Virus record (IMG/VR): IMGVR_UViG_3300037168_000018
Location: 1 to 26,583 of that record
Length of the DNA: 26,583 nucleotides
Source of the DNA: a virus
Reading direction: 5' to 3' (one strand)
Made by a program: the position numbers and the translations under genes. Shown here one piece after another: positions 15,919 to 22,566 of this stretch. Every line of letters starts with the position of its first letter. The first letter of the stretch is position 1. Below the pieces are notes generated by a model. That model did not search any database. It was not told the DNA's origin and saw only the letters and a program-made list of their open reading frames with translations.

Positions 15919-17717
15919 GTACCTCCTGGAGTTGGCTGTCCCACGCCGGGCTGAGTGCCGCCGACGCCGAGCATGTGCGAGAGTGCATTGCCGCCACCGA
16001 CTGGAATCTTCGCGAGGTTGCCTGCGCCCTGAACTGCGGCCATCGCGTTCGCCTGCTGCTCGATCTCGGCCTGCTTCGCCGCTCGCGCATCACGAATCTT
16101 CTTGACGGCATCCTTGCCGCGAATGAGTTCGGCATCGACGCCGAGCATATCGGCGTACTTGCGAACAGCCGCGTCGTAGTCGATGTTGTCCTTCGCATCC
16201 GGGAACACGCCTGCGACTGATCCCACGAACGCGAACGCCTGCTCGATGGCGGCGGTCTGCGCCATCTTCTGAGCCTGGGCCAGTAGCGAGATGATCTCGA
16301 TTTTTATGTCCATGCCCTGAATCGCTTGCGGGGCTGGCGGGATCAGTCCAGCGCGATATGCGAGAGAGAACACGCGGTTGATCGCCGGGTCGATCATGTC
16401 GTCTTTGACGCGGCCTAGGACCGGGCCGAGCATCAGCAGCTTCTCTTCGTGACGCTCGACGATCTCGCGCGCGGTCTTCTCGCTCGGCTCCGAGTTCAGC
16501 ATCATCATGAACAGGTCGGCGTAGAAGCGAGCCGCGATCTTCTTGTCCGTCTTCTCGATCTTCTCTTCGATGGCGTTGATGTCCGGTTTCACTTCGTAGG
16601 CCGGGCGAACGCCGCCGTTCGGAGTAGTGCTGCTCGTGCGCGTGAGCCCGCCGGGGAGCATGTCGGGAACGCCCTCAACGCTCGCGTCGGCCTGAACGGG
16701 CGGGTCCGCAACCTTGTTGATCGCGAGCAGAGAATCTTTCTGCATCCGCTGGAGCATCTTGATATTGCCGAGCGCTTCCTGGCCGGGACCGTAGCCGTAT
16801 ATGTCGGAAGTCGTCGTCGTGTTCCAACGCGGCCCCATGTACGGAAGCTCGTGATGGCCTGAGACGCGGAGAGCCTGCTTGTAGGTGTTGATCGCTTCCC
16901 AGGTGACAGAGCGCCAAGGCATCCCGTCGAAGTTGGCGAACGATTTGACGCGCGTTGAGTTCTTCTCGCAGAGCGTGTAGACCAAGAAATACTGATCTCG
17001 GTTGCCTGCGTTGTACGTCGCCTGGACCTGACCGCCGACGTTGTTCCAGCCGTATTCTTCAACCATCTGATCGGCCGTCATCCAGAGCTGACGCGCGAAG
17101 CCGTTGATGCGCCCGGCCGCATCACACGAGAGATAGTATTCGCCGATGGTGTACGACTTGAAGCGCGCGACGGTATCGAAGTCCTCAAAGATTCCGAAAG
17201 CTCCGGTGCCGAACAGGCCAAGCTCTTCGTATGTCTGCTGGAACACGTCGTAGGCTTTGGAGCGCGCGAGGATTTCGTAGATCACGTTCTCGGCGATGCC
17301 GAGCCACTTCTTCACAGCGCCGTCATCGTCCATCTTCTTGCTTCCGGTGTTGAGCCGGAACCACCGCATCGACGGAGAGGTGAGTCCGCTGGACATCCCG
17401 GCCGCGAGGACGCGCGCGTAGTACGCGGGATTGTCGTCGATGATGAGGCGATAATCGTACTGCGCGTTGTAGTTCGGGACGTAGCCCTCGAAGAAACCGC
17501 GCTTTGGATTGATGAACCGCGAGAGATCGCGCCAGCGCTGATACCACTTGCTCATCGCTTCGAGCCTCATGAGCTGCCAGCGTTGCTGAAACGGCCCGAG
17601 GTCGATGTCCGGCTGCTTCTCTTTGTCCTTCGGATTCGTGTCCGTCGGCATGAGCAAGCCGCCCGGACCTGTGCCGCCGAAGCGCGCGTCAGTCGTGATC
17701 GTGTTGCCGAGGATCAT
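15912..17717 (-). CDS. Portal protein (podovirus head-tail connector)
   Basis: This 601-residue protein matches the podovirus head-to-tail connecting family (T7 gp8-type). Seen are WYQRWRDLSRFINPKRGFF, then AAGMSSGLTSPSMRWFRL (the typical LAAGM.SGLTSP.RPWF block at about 105-122), LFGTGAFGIFEDFDTVARF, and DIYGYGPGQEALGNIKMLQ. The C-terminus (from about 545) is Gly/Ala/Gln-rich and probably flexible. It forms the dodecameric ring through which terminase pumps DNA. I keep the ATG at 17717, which overlaps the stop of a small membrane-type frame upstream (ATGA). The strict start could be the ATG at about residue 23 (MPTDTNPKDK), since the first 22 residues are poor in features. Confidence 0.93.
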   Translation of the reverse strand: MILGNTITTDARFGGTGPGGLLMPTDTNPKDKEKQPDIDLGPFQQRWQLMRLEAMSKWYQRWRDLSRFINPKRGFFEGYVPNYNAQYDYRLIIDDNPAYYARVLAAGMSSGLTSPSMRWFRLNTGSKKMDDDGAVKKWLGIAENVIYEILARSKAYDVFQQTYEELGLFGTGAFGIFEDFDTVARFKSYTIGEYYLSCDAAGRINGFARQLWMTADQMVEEYGWNNVGGQVQATYNAGNRDQYFLVYTLCEKNSTRVKSFANFDGMPWRSVTWEAINTYKQALRVSGHHELPYMGPRWNTTTTSDIYGYGPGQEALGNIKMLQRMQKDSLLAINKVADPPVQADASVEGVPDMLPGGLTRTSSTTPNGGVRPAYEVKPDINAIEEKIEKTDKKIAARFYADLFMMMLNSEPSEKTAREIVERHEEKLLMLGPVLGRVKDDMIDPAINRVFSLAYRAGLIPPAPQAIQGMDIKIEIISLLAQAQKMAQTAAIEQAFAFVGSVAGVFPDAKDNIDYDAAVRKYADMLGVDAELIRGKDAVKKIRDARAAKQAEIEQQANAMAAVQGAGNLAKIPVGGGNALSHMLGVGGTQPGVGQPTPGGTA

Positions 17718-17845
17718 CGAATCCTCGGAGGCCGCGCGTGTCGGTCAGCGTAATCGCAGGCGAAGAAGAAGACGACCAACGCCAAGAACAGAATGAAGAC
17801 GCCTACGACCGCAGGGGTGACTAAGGCGGGCGCGTCCCCCGCCAG
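17714..17845 (-). CDS. Possible 43-residue membrane protein with a non-ATG start
   Basis: The gap before the portal gene holds a frame that ends in a TGA overlapping the portal ATG by four bases. It encodes a clear transmembrane helix (VVGVFILFLALVVFFFAC) followed by a charged tail (DYADRHARPPRIR). No ATG or GTG begins it. The best start I find is CTG at 17845, with GGAAG about nine bases upstream; the frame stays open further back into the 3-prime end of the previous gene. A sequencing error or an unusual start are both possible. It could be a small holin-like protein or an inner-membrane peptide. The strong hydrophobic segment and ATGA junction argue that it is real. Confidence 0.45.
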   Translation of the reverse strand: MAGDAPALVTPAVVGVFILFLALVVFFFACDYADRHARPPRIR

Positions 17846-17862
17846 TGCTAGTGCTTCCGGCC

Positions 17863-18234
17863 CTATGATCCGAGTTTGTTTTTGCCTGGACCGCTGCCGG
17901 TCAGGGACGGAGCGGACAACACGGCGCTGGGTGCGCCGCCTGCTCCGGTAACGGTTGACGCAAGACCGAGCCGCAGATTCGCGAGAGCGTTCGTCTTGGA
18001 CGCGAGGAAGTTGTCGGGGCTGATCGTCTTCGGCTGCTGGAGCGTCAGCGTCTCAAGAGCTGCGGCCTGCCCCGCCTGCTCGCTCTCGGCGGTCTGCATA
18101 TTGCTCGCCGCGTTCTTCGCGCCGCCGATGTCGTTGAACGCACCTGTCGCCGCGCCGCTTGCTAGAAGTGAAGTCACGCCCGTGAAAGGCGCGAGAGCGA
18201 TACCCGCGTCCTCGATCGGATTCGATCCACCCAT
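17863..18234 (-). CDS. Hypothetical 123-residue protein after a promoter
   Basis: I start it at the ATG at 18234 (MGGSNPIEDAGIALAPFTG). A sigma-70-like promoter lies immediately upstream, its -10 box only seven bases before the ATG, and there is no Shine-Dalgarno sequence, so the message may be leaderless. The N-terminal 45 residues are Gly/Ala-rich and hydrophobic, followed by a helical Gln/Ala stretch (ASNMQTAESEQAGQAAALETL) and a low-complexity Ser/Gly/Pro end. This general layout resembles small virion-internal or membrane-active proteins such as gp14-type, but I do not recognise the family. It lies between the large terminase and portal, where T7-like phages often carry a small virion gene. 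Confidence 0.75.
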   Translation of the reverse strand: MGGSNPIEDAGIALAPFTGVTSLLASGAATGAFNDIGGAKNAASNMQTAESEQAGQAAALETLTLQQPKTISPDNFLASKTNALANLRLGLASTVTGAGGAPSAVLSAPSLTGSGPGKNKLGS

Positions 18235-18241
18235 GTCCAAG

Positions 18242-18270
18242 AGTGTATATCGAGCGTCATGTTTTGTCAA
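18242..18270 (-). promoter_or_regulatory. Sigma-70-like promoter TTGACA-N17-TACACT
   Basis: On the minus strand TTGACA (18270-18265) is followed by a 17-base spacer and TACACT (18247-18242), close to the bacterial consensus. Transcription would begin at or next to the A of the ATG at 18234, so the first gene would have almost no leader. It lies in the 73-base gap after the large terminase and would drive the portal and capsid genes. An inverted repeat AGTTTC-N6-GAAACT at 18283-18300 lies just upstream of the -35 box and could bind a regulator. Confidence 0.65.
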
Positions 18271-18307
18271 TAAGGCGTATACAGTTTCGACGTGGAAACT
18301 TTTTGCC

Positions 18308-19849
18308 CTACTGCATGTCGGCAAACGGGTCATACTCGTGGGAGCGAGCGACCACGGCTTTGTTCGACGTTGCGCCTGGGATGCCTGCGCGCTGAGCATC
18401 CGACTTCATCTTGACCGGCATCGCGAAGCTGAGAGCCCAAGCGTCAGCGCGTCCCGGCGAGAATCCCAAGCGCTCTTTGATGTCGGCCTTGGCTTCGAGC
18501 TGAGTGATTCCGTCATCGCGGAATATTTCCTCGGCCGCGCAAATCTCTTCGATGAGTCTCGGATCATCGACAAGAGCGCCGCCGTCCTTGAGCCACTGAC
18601 GCCCGAGGCCGTACATCTCCGCGCGCTTGTTCAGGTACTTGTCCTTCTTGAGCGCACCGCCGCCGAACTGGATGAGCTGCCAGTTTAGCCGGTTCATGTG
18701 CTTGCCGACGCTCGCGACTCCGGTGCCGAACGCGAAGTCGATGAAGACCGCATCGCCTTTTTCTTCGTCATCTGTTTGGGCCAAGCGGCGAGCGAGCGCT
18801 ACGTCGTCATCGTTCTTCGCCTGAATCCAGAGAATCTTGAAGTTCAAGCCTTGGCGCATCCCGCAGACTATTTCATCGACGCCGGTCCACGCGCTGTCGA
18901 GCGTGATGATCTTCGGCATGGCGTCTTGAGAGCGCGGGTGCATCGAGAGGCCACGGACGCGCGCCTCTTCGGCCAGCTCGGGGCTGATGAACTGACGATC
19001 TCCAACGCGCGGGAACACGCCGCGAACGTGAACGCGCACATAGTCAGAATCCTCGCCATAGTCCTCGATCCACTGTCCGATCTTCTTCTTGTCGGTGATG
19101 AGGACCTTACGGCTGTCGATCTGGCGCGAGCCGGGCCAGCGATGCTTGTACTTGTGAAAGCACTCGTAGAAGCGGCCAGTGTTGCGGGTCGGGTTCCCGA
19201 ATACGATCCAGAGCATTTCGGTGTTCGCGTCCGTGAACGCTCCATCCGTGGTATCCCAAATAACGTCTGGGATGGCCGAGGCTTCGTCGAAAGCCACGAA
19301 GACCCTCCGGCCCCTATTATGCAGCCCTGCGAAGCTCTCAGGGCTCGTCTTACTCCACGGGATAGCGTCCACGCGCCACGTCGCTTGATGGGCTTCCTGC
19401 GCGCTGTAGATGCTCGTGGCCGTGTAGACGAACAGGTGCCGCCCAACGAAGAGGTTGTACCACGTCGCGAGGCGCGGCCACGTCTTCGTCTTGAGCTGGG
19501 TCTGCGTGTTGGCCGTGACGACGCCTTGGGCGTCCTCGAACGTGCTGAGCGCCCACAGGATCAGGATGGCGATGAGAGCGCTCTTTCCGATTCCGTTCCC
19601 GGATGCAACCGCGAGCTGGATCGCCTCGCCCGCGTACTGGATCGCCTCGCCTTCGCCGATCAGCCCTTTGTCCAGGTGTTCGCCAAGGTCCCGCAGTATT
19701 CCTTCCTGCCATTCTCCGAGCTTTTCTTTCTCAAGCGGCCCCGGATCGCCCCACGGGAACATATTCTGAGCGAAGCCGAGTGGGTCGTGTTGGTACTGCG
19801 CCAGCTCGTCAGACAGTTCGTCGTCCTGATTGGCTTGAGTTTCGCTCAA
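18308..19849 (-). CDS. Terminase large subunit
   Basis: This is the ATPase-nuclease that packages DNA. From the TTG start it has 513 residues. A Walker A-like ASGNGIGKS lies at about 82-90, Walker B (VFVAFDEAS) at about 184-192, and the coupling motif GNPTRNTGRF at about 218. The C-terminal RNase H-like nuclease shows IITLDSAWTG with an acidic residue near 318, FIDFAFGTG near 371, and GRADAWALSFA near the end. I chose the TTG at 19849 because TTGA overlaps the stop of the preceding gene; a GTG at 19948 is in frame but would overlap that gene by about 100 bases, and no ATG exists before MFPWGDPG. The N-terminus QHDPLGFAQNMFPWGDPG is typical. Confidence 0.93.
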   Translation of the reverse strand: MSETQANQDDELSDELAQYQHDPLGFAQNMFPWGDPGPLEKEKLGEWQEGILRDLGEHLDKGLIGEGEAIQYAGEAIQLAVASGNGIGKSALIAILILWALSTFEDAQGVVTANTQTQLKTKTWPRLATWYNLFVGRHLFVYTATSIYSAQEAHQATWRVDAIPWSKTSPESFAGLHNRGRRVFVAFDEASAIPDVIWDTTDGAFTDANTEMLWIVFGNPTRNTGRFYECFHKYKHRWPGSRQIDSRKVLITDKKKIGQWIEDYGEDSDYVRVHVRGVFPRVGDRQFISPELAEEARVRGLSMHPRSQDAMPKIITLDSAWTGVDEIVCGMRQGLNFKILWIQAKNDDDVALARRLAQTDDEEKGDAVFIDFAFGTGVASVGKHMNRLNWQLIQFGGGALKKDKYLNKRAEMYGLGRQWLKDGGALVDDPRLIEEICAAEEIFRDDGITQLEAKADIKERLGFSPGRADAWALSFAMPVKMKSDAQRAGIPGATSNKAVVARSHEYDPFADMQ

Positions 19850-20145
19850 GGAATATTGCTCGGGCCAGACTCGGATGGAAAATCGATCTGTTTCCAATCT
19901 GGATGCTGCTTCTGTAACTTCTTGTGATCTCGCGAGCCGATCAACCACTCGCCGAGCCCAGTGATCCAGTATAACTGATGCGTCTCCGGCCGCGCGCAGA
20001 ATTTACACTCGCATTCGTCTTCGGGCCATTCAGTAGCGGAGAGCAGTTCCTCCGCGCGCTTGTTCAGCTTGTACGTCGATGGCATGAGACGCTTGATGTA
20101 GTCCAGCATCGTCAGTCCGCTAAAGTCCGGCTTATGTTCAGGCAT
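19846..20145 (-). CDS. Hypothetical protein with a CxCxxC metal-binding motif
   Basis: This is a 99-residue protein. The ATG at 20145 shares its A with the preceding stop (TGATG) and GGAGGAG lies just before it. A cysteine cluster ECECKFCARPETH at about residues 46-58 could bind zinc. The segment DFSGLTMLDYIKRLMPSTYKL near the N-terminus is helical, and the C-terminal part is charged. It is placed between two terminase genes and is coupled to both by overlaps, so a packaging accessory role is possible. I do not recognise a family. Confidence 0.8.
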   Translation of the reverse strand: MPEHKPDFSGLTMLDYIKRLMPSTYKLNKRAEELLSATEWPEDECECKFCARPETHQLYWITGLGEWLIGSRDHKKLQKQHPDWKQIDFPSESGPSNIP

Positions 20146-20336
20146 CACTCCTCCAATCGAATCACGCGCCGAGGCTGAATGCCTTGGTCGATGAGCTTCC
20201 ACTCTGCTTTCTCTTTGACGACGAAGTTCACTTGCGACGGCACACAGCCGGGCTCGATCACGGACGCAGGGCCAAGCGGCTCGATCAGCCGCGCCTCGTA
20301 GCGTTCTGGGAATAACTGCTCGGGGGTCCAGCTCAT
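20145..20336 (-). CDS. Hypothetical 63-residue protein
   Basis: This short protein (MSWTPEQLFPERYEARLI at the start) has a compact alternating pattern that suggests a small beta domain (QVNFVVKEKAEWKLIDQG, then RRVIRLEE). The ATG at 20336 overlaps the small terminase stop (ATGA), and its own stop shares a base with the next ATG. No cysteine cluster or membrane span. I do not recognise it; its position between terminase subunits is shared by unrelated small genes in many phages. Confidence 0.78.
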   Translation of the reverse strand: MSWTPEQLFPERYEARLIEPLGPASVIEPGCVPSQVNFVVKEKAEWKLIDQGIQPRRVIRLEE

Positions 20337-20893
20337 CGCTTGAGTCCCTTGAGACGCTTCTCTCGGGCAGCGCGCAGTTTTTCTGCGAATCCTACCTGGA
20401 CGTTTACGTCAACGCTCTCATTGAGAAGTTTCAAGTGCTTGCCGATGTTCGTGAGCGCTGAGTCCTTGCTCCAGAAAGTAAACTCTGGCCTGCCGAGGAG
20501 GTCCCACTTGAGCGACTTGATGCACATGCGGACGCGCTCGGGCATGTCGAAGAGAGCTTTGACCGTGCCGGGGTCAGTCGGCTGTCCGGCTGAGTTTAAC
20601 TCGCCGGGCTTCCAGACGAGATCGCCGATGTCCGAGCGCGCGATCCGCGCCATCTGCGCCAGCGTCTCGGCCGTCGTCATATGCTCGCGCGTCAGCAACT
20701 CTTCGGTGAGACGGTCGATCTCGGCAACTATATCTGGACGGTGCGTCCAGGCGTAGCCCTGCTGCCGCGCGTTCCTGTCTGAAGCAGCCGGGAACGTCTC
20801 TCGGTAAGCGGCGCTCGCATTGCGTCCGTTGCCGACGTAGGCGATGCAGAAGCGGCGTTCGTTCGGAGTGAGTTTGCGCGGTTTCACAGGCAT
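20333..20893 (-). CDS. Terminase small subunit
   Basis: This 186-residue protein has the start pattern of the small terminase family: LTPNERRFCIAYVGNGRNASAAYRETFP in outline at about 8-35, followed by NARQQGYAWTHRPDIVAEI, a helix-turn-helix DNA-binding domain that recognises the packaging site. The middle section (AETLAQMARIARSDIGDLV) is the usual linker before the oligomerisation core. It ends in a Lys/Arg-rich tail (EKLRAAREKRLKGLKR). No Shine-Dalgarno sequence is visible before the ATG at 20893; instead a hairpin (20904-20922) spans the previous stop. The start is supported by family alignment. Confidence 0.9.
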   Translation of the reverse strand: MPVKPRKLTPNERRFCIAYVGNGRNASAAYRETFPAASDRNARQQGYAWTHRPDIVAEIDRLTEELLTREHMTTAETLAQMARIARSDIGDLVWKPGELNSAGQPTDPGTVKALFDMPERVRMCIKSLKWDLLGRPEFTFWSKDSALTNIGKHLKLLNESVDVNVQVGFAEKLRAAREKRLKGLKR

Positions 20894-20903
20894 AAGTATA
20901 GCT

Positions 20904-20922
20904 GGCGAACGGTCAGTTCGCC
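20904..20922 (-). promoter_or_regulatory. Hairpin over the stop codon before the small terminase gene
   Basis: GGCGAAC and GTTCGCC form a perfect 7-bp stem with a 5-base loop, and the TGA of the preceding gene lies across the loop and stem. On the minus strand it is 11 bases before the small terminase ATG, which lacks a Shine-Dalgarno sequence. It may influence translation re-initiation or be a protein-binding site. TATACT just before the ATG resembles a -10 box but has no matching -35. Confidence 0.35.
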
Positions 20923-21548
20923 ACCGCCCTCGATCTAGGCGGCATAGACATCGAAGCCTTTGGCTCAGCGGCCATGGCTTTACACTTGAGGCATTCGTAG
21001 AGCCCTCTGGCTACGCGCTTGTGATCGGTGATCTCGCCGCGACAAGTCGGGCTCCCGCAAACGAACACCTGCTCGCCGCCGTCGCTCTCAGCAGCCTTCG
21101 CCGCTTCCTTGGCCTCATGCCGCACTTTCGCCATCGCCAAGTGGTAGCAGACGGGCTTGCAGTACGCGGCTTTGAAGCTCTTGACGTGCGCGGCGCGGCG
21201 CAGGACCTTCTTGCCGCACCATCCGCACGGCACCGAGACGCGGGTGTCGCGGACAGCGTTTTGAGAAGATAAATTACAAGAACGTCCACAAAATAAGACC
21301 GCGCTCCTGGAAAGTTTATTCTTGTTTTGGGCGATGCTTCGCCAGAATCTGGCACCACATCCGACTCGACCGCATTCTATTTGTATGCAACATGAGCATT
21401 CGGCTGTCTTCAACACTTTGGGCCATCCGAATACTTCTACCATCCTTGGCTCTCTGTCTGGATGCTTGAGGCATTTGAGGCATTTCTGCGCCAACAAATC
21501 CCCGCACTGAGAACAGCTCCTTATCTTTTGAACGCGGAATGTTGACAC
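20913..21548 (-). CDS. Multi-zinc-ribbon protein upstream of terminase
   Basis: This 211-residue protein has about 20 cysteines in paired knuckles: C12-xx-C15 and C23-xx-C26; a cluster at 51-64; C87 and C91; C108-xx-C111 with C130 and C134; and C164, C169 with C186-xx-C189. These could form four or five zinc-binding units. The third (PCGWCGKK, then YCKPVC) resembles the Cys clusters that precede phage HNH nucleases, but I see no HNH catalytic pattern. The start is GTG at 21548 with GGAGG upstream. The first half of the gene is AT-richer than its surroundings (about 48 percent GC over 21241-21600 by count), suggesting acquisition. It could be a nucleic-acid-binding regulator or packaging partner. 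Confidence 0.78.
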   Translation of the reverse strand: MSTFRVQKIRSCSQCGDLLAQKCLKCLKHPDREPRMVEVFGWPKVLKTAECSCCIQIECGRVGCGARFWRSIAQNKNKLSRSAVLFCGRSCNLSSQNAVRDTRVSVPCGWCGKKVLRRAAHVKSFKAAYCKPVCYHLAMAKVRHEAKEAAKAAESDGGEQVFVCGSPTCRGEITDHKRVARGLYECLKCKAMAAEPKASMSMPPRSRAVAN

Positions 21549-21553
21549 GGTTG

Positions 21554-21730
21554 CTATCCTCCACCGCTTATATTTTTTTGTAACGTCGGCCCGTCGTTCA
21601 ATCCGAATCTACCAAGAGGAACCATGACAACCGCCGAATACACGCCGAGACGCGAGAAGCACATGACGGGCAAGTCAGCGGAGCCGCCCGGCTCGGGATG
21701 CGGGCGGCTCATCGCCAATCTCATGCTCAC
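21554..21730 (-). CDS. Possible 58-residue protein, low confidence
   Basis: A GTG at 21730 overlaps the stop of the preceding 26-residue gene (GTGA), the junction style common in this genome, and the frame ends six bases before the zinc-ribbon gene. The translation (VSMRLAMSRPHPEPGGSADL, then GVYSAVVMVPLGRFGLN) is not recognised and contains a strong hairpin in its coding sequence. The region could equally be a non-coding spacer, or the opposite-strand frame at 21624-21803 could be used. Confidence 0.35.
   Translation of the reverse strand: MSMRLAMSRPHPEPGGSADLPVMCFSRLGVYSAVVMVPLGRFGLNDGPTLQKNISGGG
21681..21710. other. Strong 10-bp perfect hairpin
   Basis: GAGCCGCCCG (21681-21690) and CGGGCGGCTC (21701-21710) pair perfectly around a 10-base loop. 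The stem is symmetric in both strands, and neither side has a T-run. It lies in the gap between the 26-residue membrane gene and the zinc-ribbon gene, so it may be a rho-type or pause terminator, an RNA end protector or a protein site. Confidence 0.5.
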
Positions 21731-21807
21731 CGGACAACGCATAGCACCATCCCTAGCAGCACACCAATCACAAGACCGACGATGCCCCATAAGAAATCCC
21801 TAGCCAC
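21727..21807 (-). CDS. 26-residue single-span membrane peptide
   Basis: A GTG at 21807 shares its G with the TAG of the previous gene, and GGAGG lies seven bases upstream, a strong site. The product is almost entirely one transmembrane helix: MARDFLWGIVGLVIGVLLGM followed by VLCVVR. The glycine spacing (G8, G11, G15, G19) resembles a helix-packing glycine zipper. Too short for routine gene finding. Function unknown; small phage membrane peptides may act in lysis or superinfection control. Confidence 0.6.
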   Translation of the reverse strand: MARDFLWGIVGLVIGVLLGMVLCVVR

Positions 21808-22118
21808 TACTCGACCTCCACAGCTTTCTCCTCAACCCGGTACGTCGTCGAGGACGTGCGGGTGAGTTCGGAGACGTTGAAGAAGCCGCGCTTGCAGTAC
21901 CCGACGTACCTGTCCGCAATCTGAATCTCCGGGCACAGCGCGATACCCCAAACCCTCGCCCCATCCTCCAGCGCCTTCTTTGCCTTGGCGCGGTTGGTCG
22001 TGAAGGATATTCTGGCGTCACAGGCAGGGTCTAGAGATAAATACGACGGGCCTTTTGCGGGCGTTGTTTTGATCGACGCACACATCACCGCCGCCGTCAT
22101 CATCACAAACAGGTTCAT
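21807..22118 (-). CDS. Probable exported or membrane-anchored hypothetical protein
   Basis: This is a 103-residue protein. The ATG at 22118 is preceded by AGGAGG. The N-terminus (MNLFVMMTAAVMCASIKTTP) is hydrophobic and could be a signal peptide or anchor, although it lacks the usual positive charge; the Cys at 13 is not in a convincing lipobox. The body (DARISFTTNRAKAKKALEDG, then CPEIQIADRYVGYCKRGFFN) contains three more cysteines (37, 70, 82) that could form a disulfide in the periplasm, which supports export. I do not recognise a family. It follows a 177-base region that carries the hexamer repeat. Confidence 0.75.
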   Translation of the reverse strand: MNLFVMMTAAVMCASIKTTPAKGPSYLSLDPACDARISFTTNRAKAKKALEDGARVWGIALCPEIQIADRYVGYCKRGFFNVSELTRTSSTTYRVEEKAVEVE

Positions 22119-22172
22119 GGTTTCCTCCTGCAAATCTTGCGCGTTGGCCCCGACGCGCGGCGGGTGTGGATA

Positions 22173-22292
22173 TCAGCTCCCGCTCCCGCTCCAGCTCCTG
22201 CTCCCGCTCCTGCTCCCGCTCCCGCTCCCGCTCCCGCTCCCGCTCCTGCTCCTGCGCCAGCTCCACTTATTTTTTCGGCTTCGGATAGCCAT
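22173..22292 (-). CDS. Possible Ser/Gly/Arg repeat peptide, low confidence
   Basis: An ATG at 22292, three bases after the previous stop and with GAGG six bases upstream, opens a 39-residue frame: MAIRSRKNKWSWRR followed by Ser-Gly and Ser-Arg dipeptides and a stop at 22173. The frame runs through the hexamer repeat, which is open in all three minus frames, so openness is not evidence. A GTG-started Glu/Arg frame (22018-22266) also exists but overlaps the next gene by 100 bases. If translated, the peptide would be a basic, disordered RS-like sequence. Confidence 0.3.
   Translation of the reverse strand: MAIRSRKNKWSWRRSRSGSGSGSGSGSRSGSRSWSGSGS
22176..22256. repeat. GAGCGG-type hexamer tandem repeat
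   Basis: About 13 copies of a 6-base unit (minus strand GAGCGG, with GAGCAG and GAGCTG variants) occupy 22176-22256. All three minus frames stay open, giving Ser-Gly/Arg, Glu-Arg/Gln or Gly-Ala dipeptides. The unit length is a multiple of three, so changes in copy number would keep any reading frame. It lies between two well-supported genes. Confidence 0.9.
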
Positions 22293-22295
22293 GGC

Positions 22296-22565
22296 CTACC
22301 TCTTGTCTGTCTTGCCGAAGCTCTCCAGAGCGGATAACTGGACGTAAAGCTGGAAAGGCAGCGGCTGTTTGTCCTTAAATGACTTGTCGCTGAATGCCCC
22401 CGTTTCGTAGACGATGGCCGGATTCTCCAGTAGGACACAGGTGTCGTTTACGCCTGCGAGAGTGCCGGTGTAAATGTAGTTTAAGCAGAACAGCATCACG
22501 GTTTCGCCCATTAGCCCGACAAGCCCTTCGCCGTCCACTTCGGTAACGCTGACGATCTTCTTCAT
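22296..22565 (-). CDS. Conserved-type small phage protein
   Basis: This is an 89-residue protein starting two bases after the previous stop with GGAG nine bases upstream. It begins with charged strands (MKKIVSVTEVDGEGLVGLMG), then a hydrophobic core (MLFCLNYIYTGTLAGVNDTCVLL), then AIVYETGAFSDKSFKD and ALESFGK. The pattern YIYTGxLxGVN followed by VYETG and a final (A/I)ESFG is one I recall from many uncharacterised phage proteins, so it is probably an old phage family with a small beta-barrel-like fold. Function unknown. Confidence 0.82.
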   Translation of the reverse strand: MKKIVSVTEVDGEGLVGLMGETVMLFCLNYIYTGTLAGVNDTCVLLENPAIVYETGAFSDKSFKDKQPLPFQLYVQLSALESFGKTDKR

Positions 22566-22566
22566 T

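Noticed and set aside
18698-19927. Plus-strand frame of 409 residues
   Set aside because: Opposite the large terminase gene, whose motifs are clear.
22018-22266. GTG-started Glu/Arg-repeat frame of 82 residues
   Set aside because: Open only because of the hexamer repeat, and it overlaps the well-supported 103-residue gene by 100 bases in another frame.
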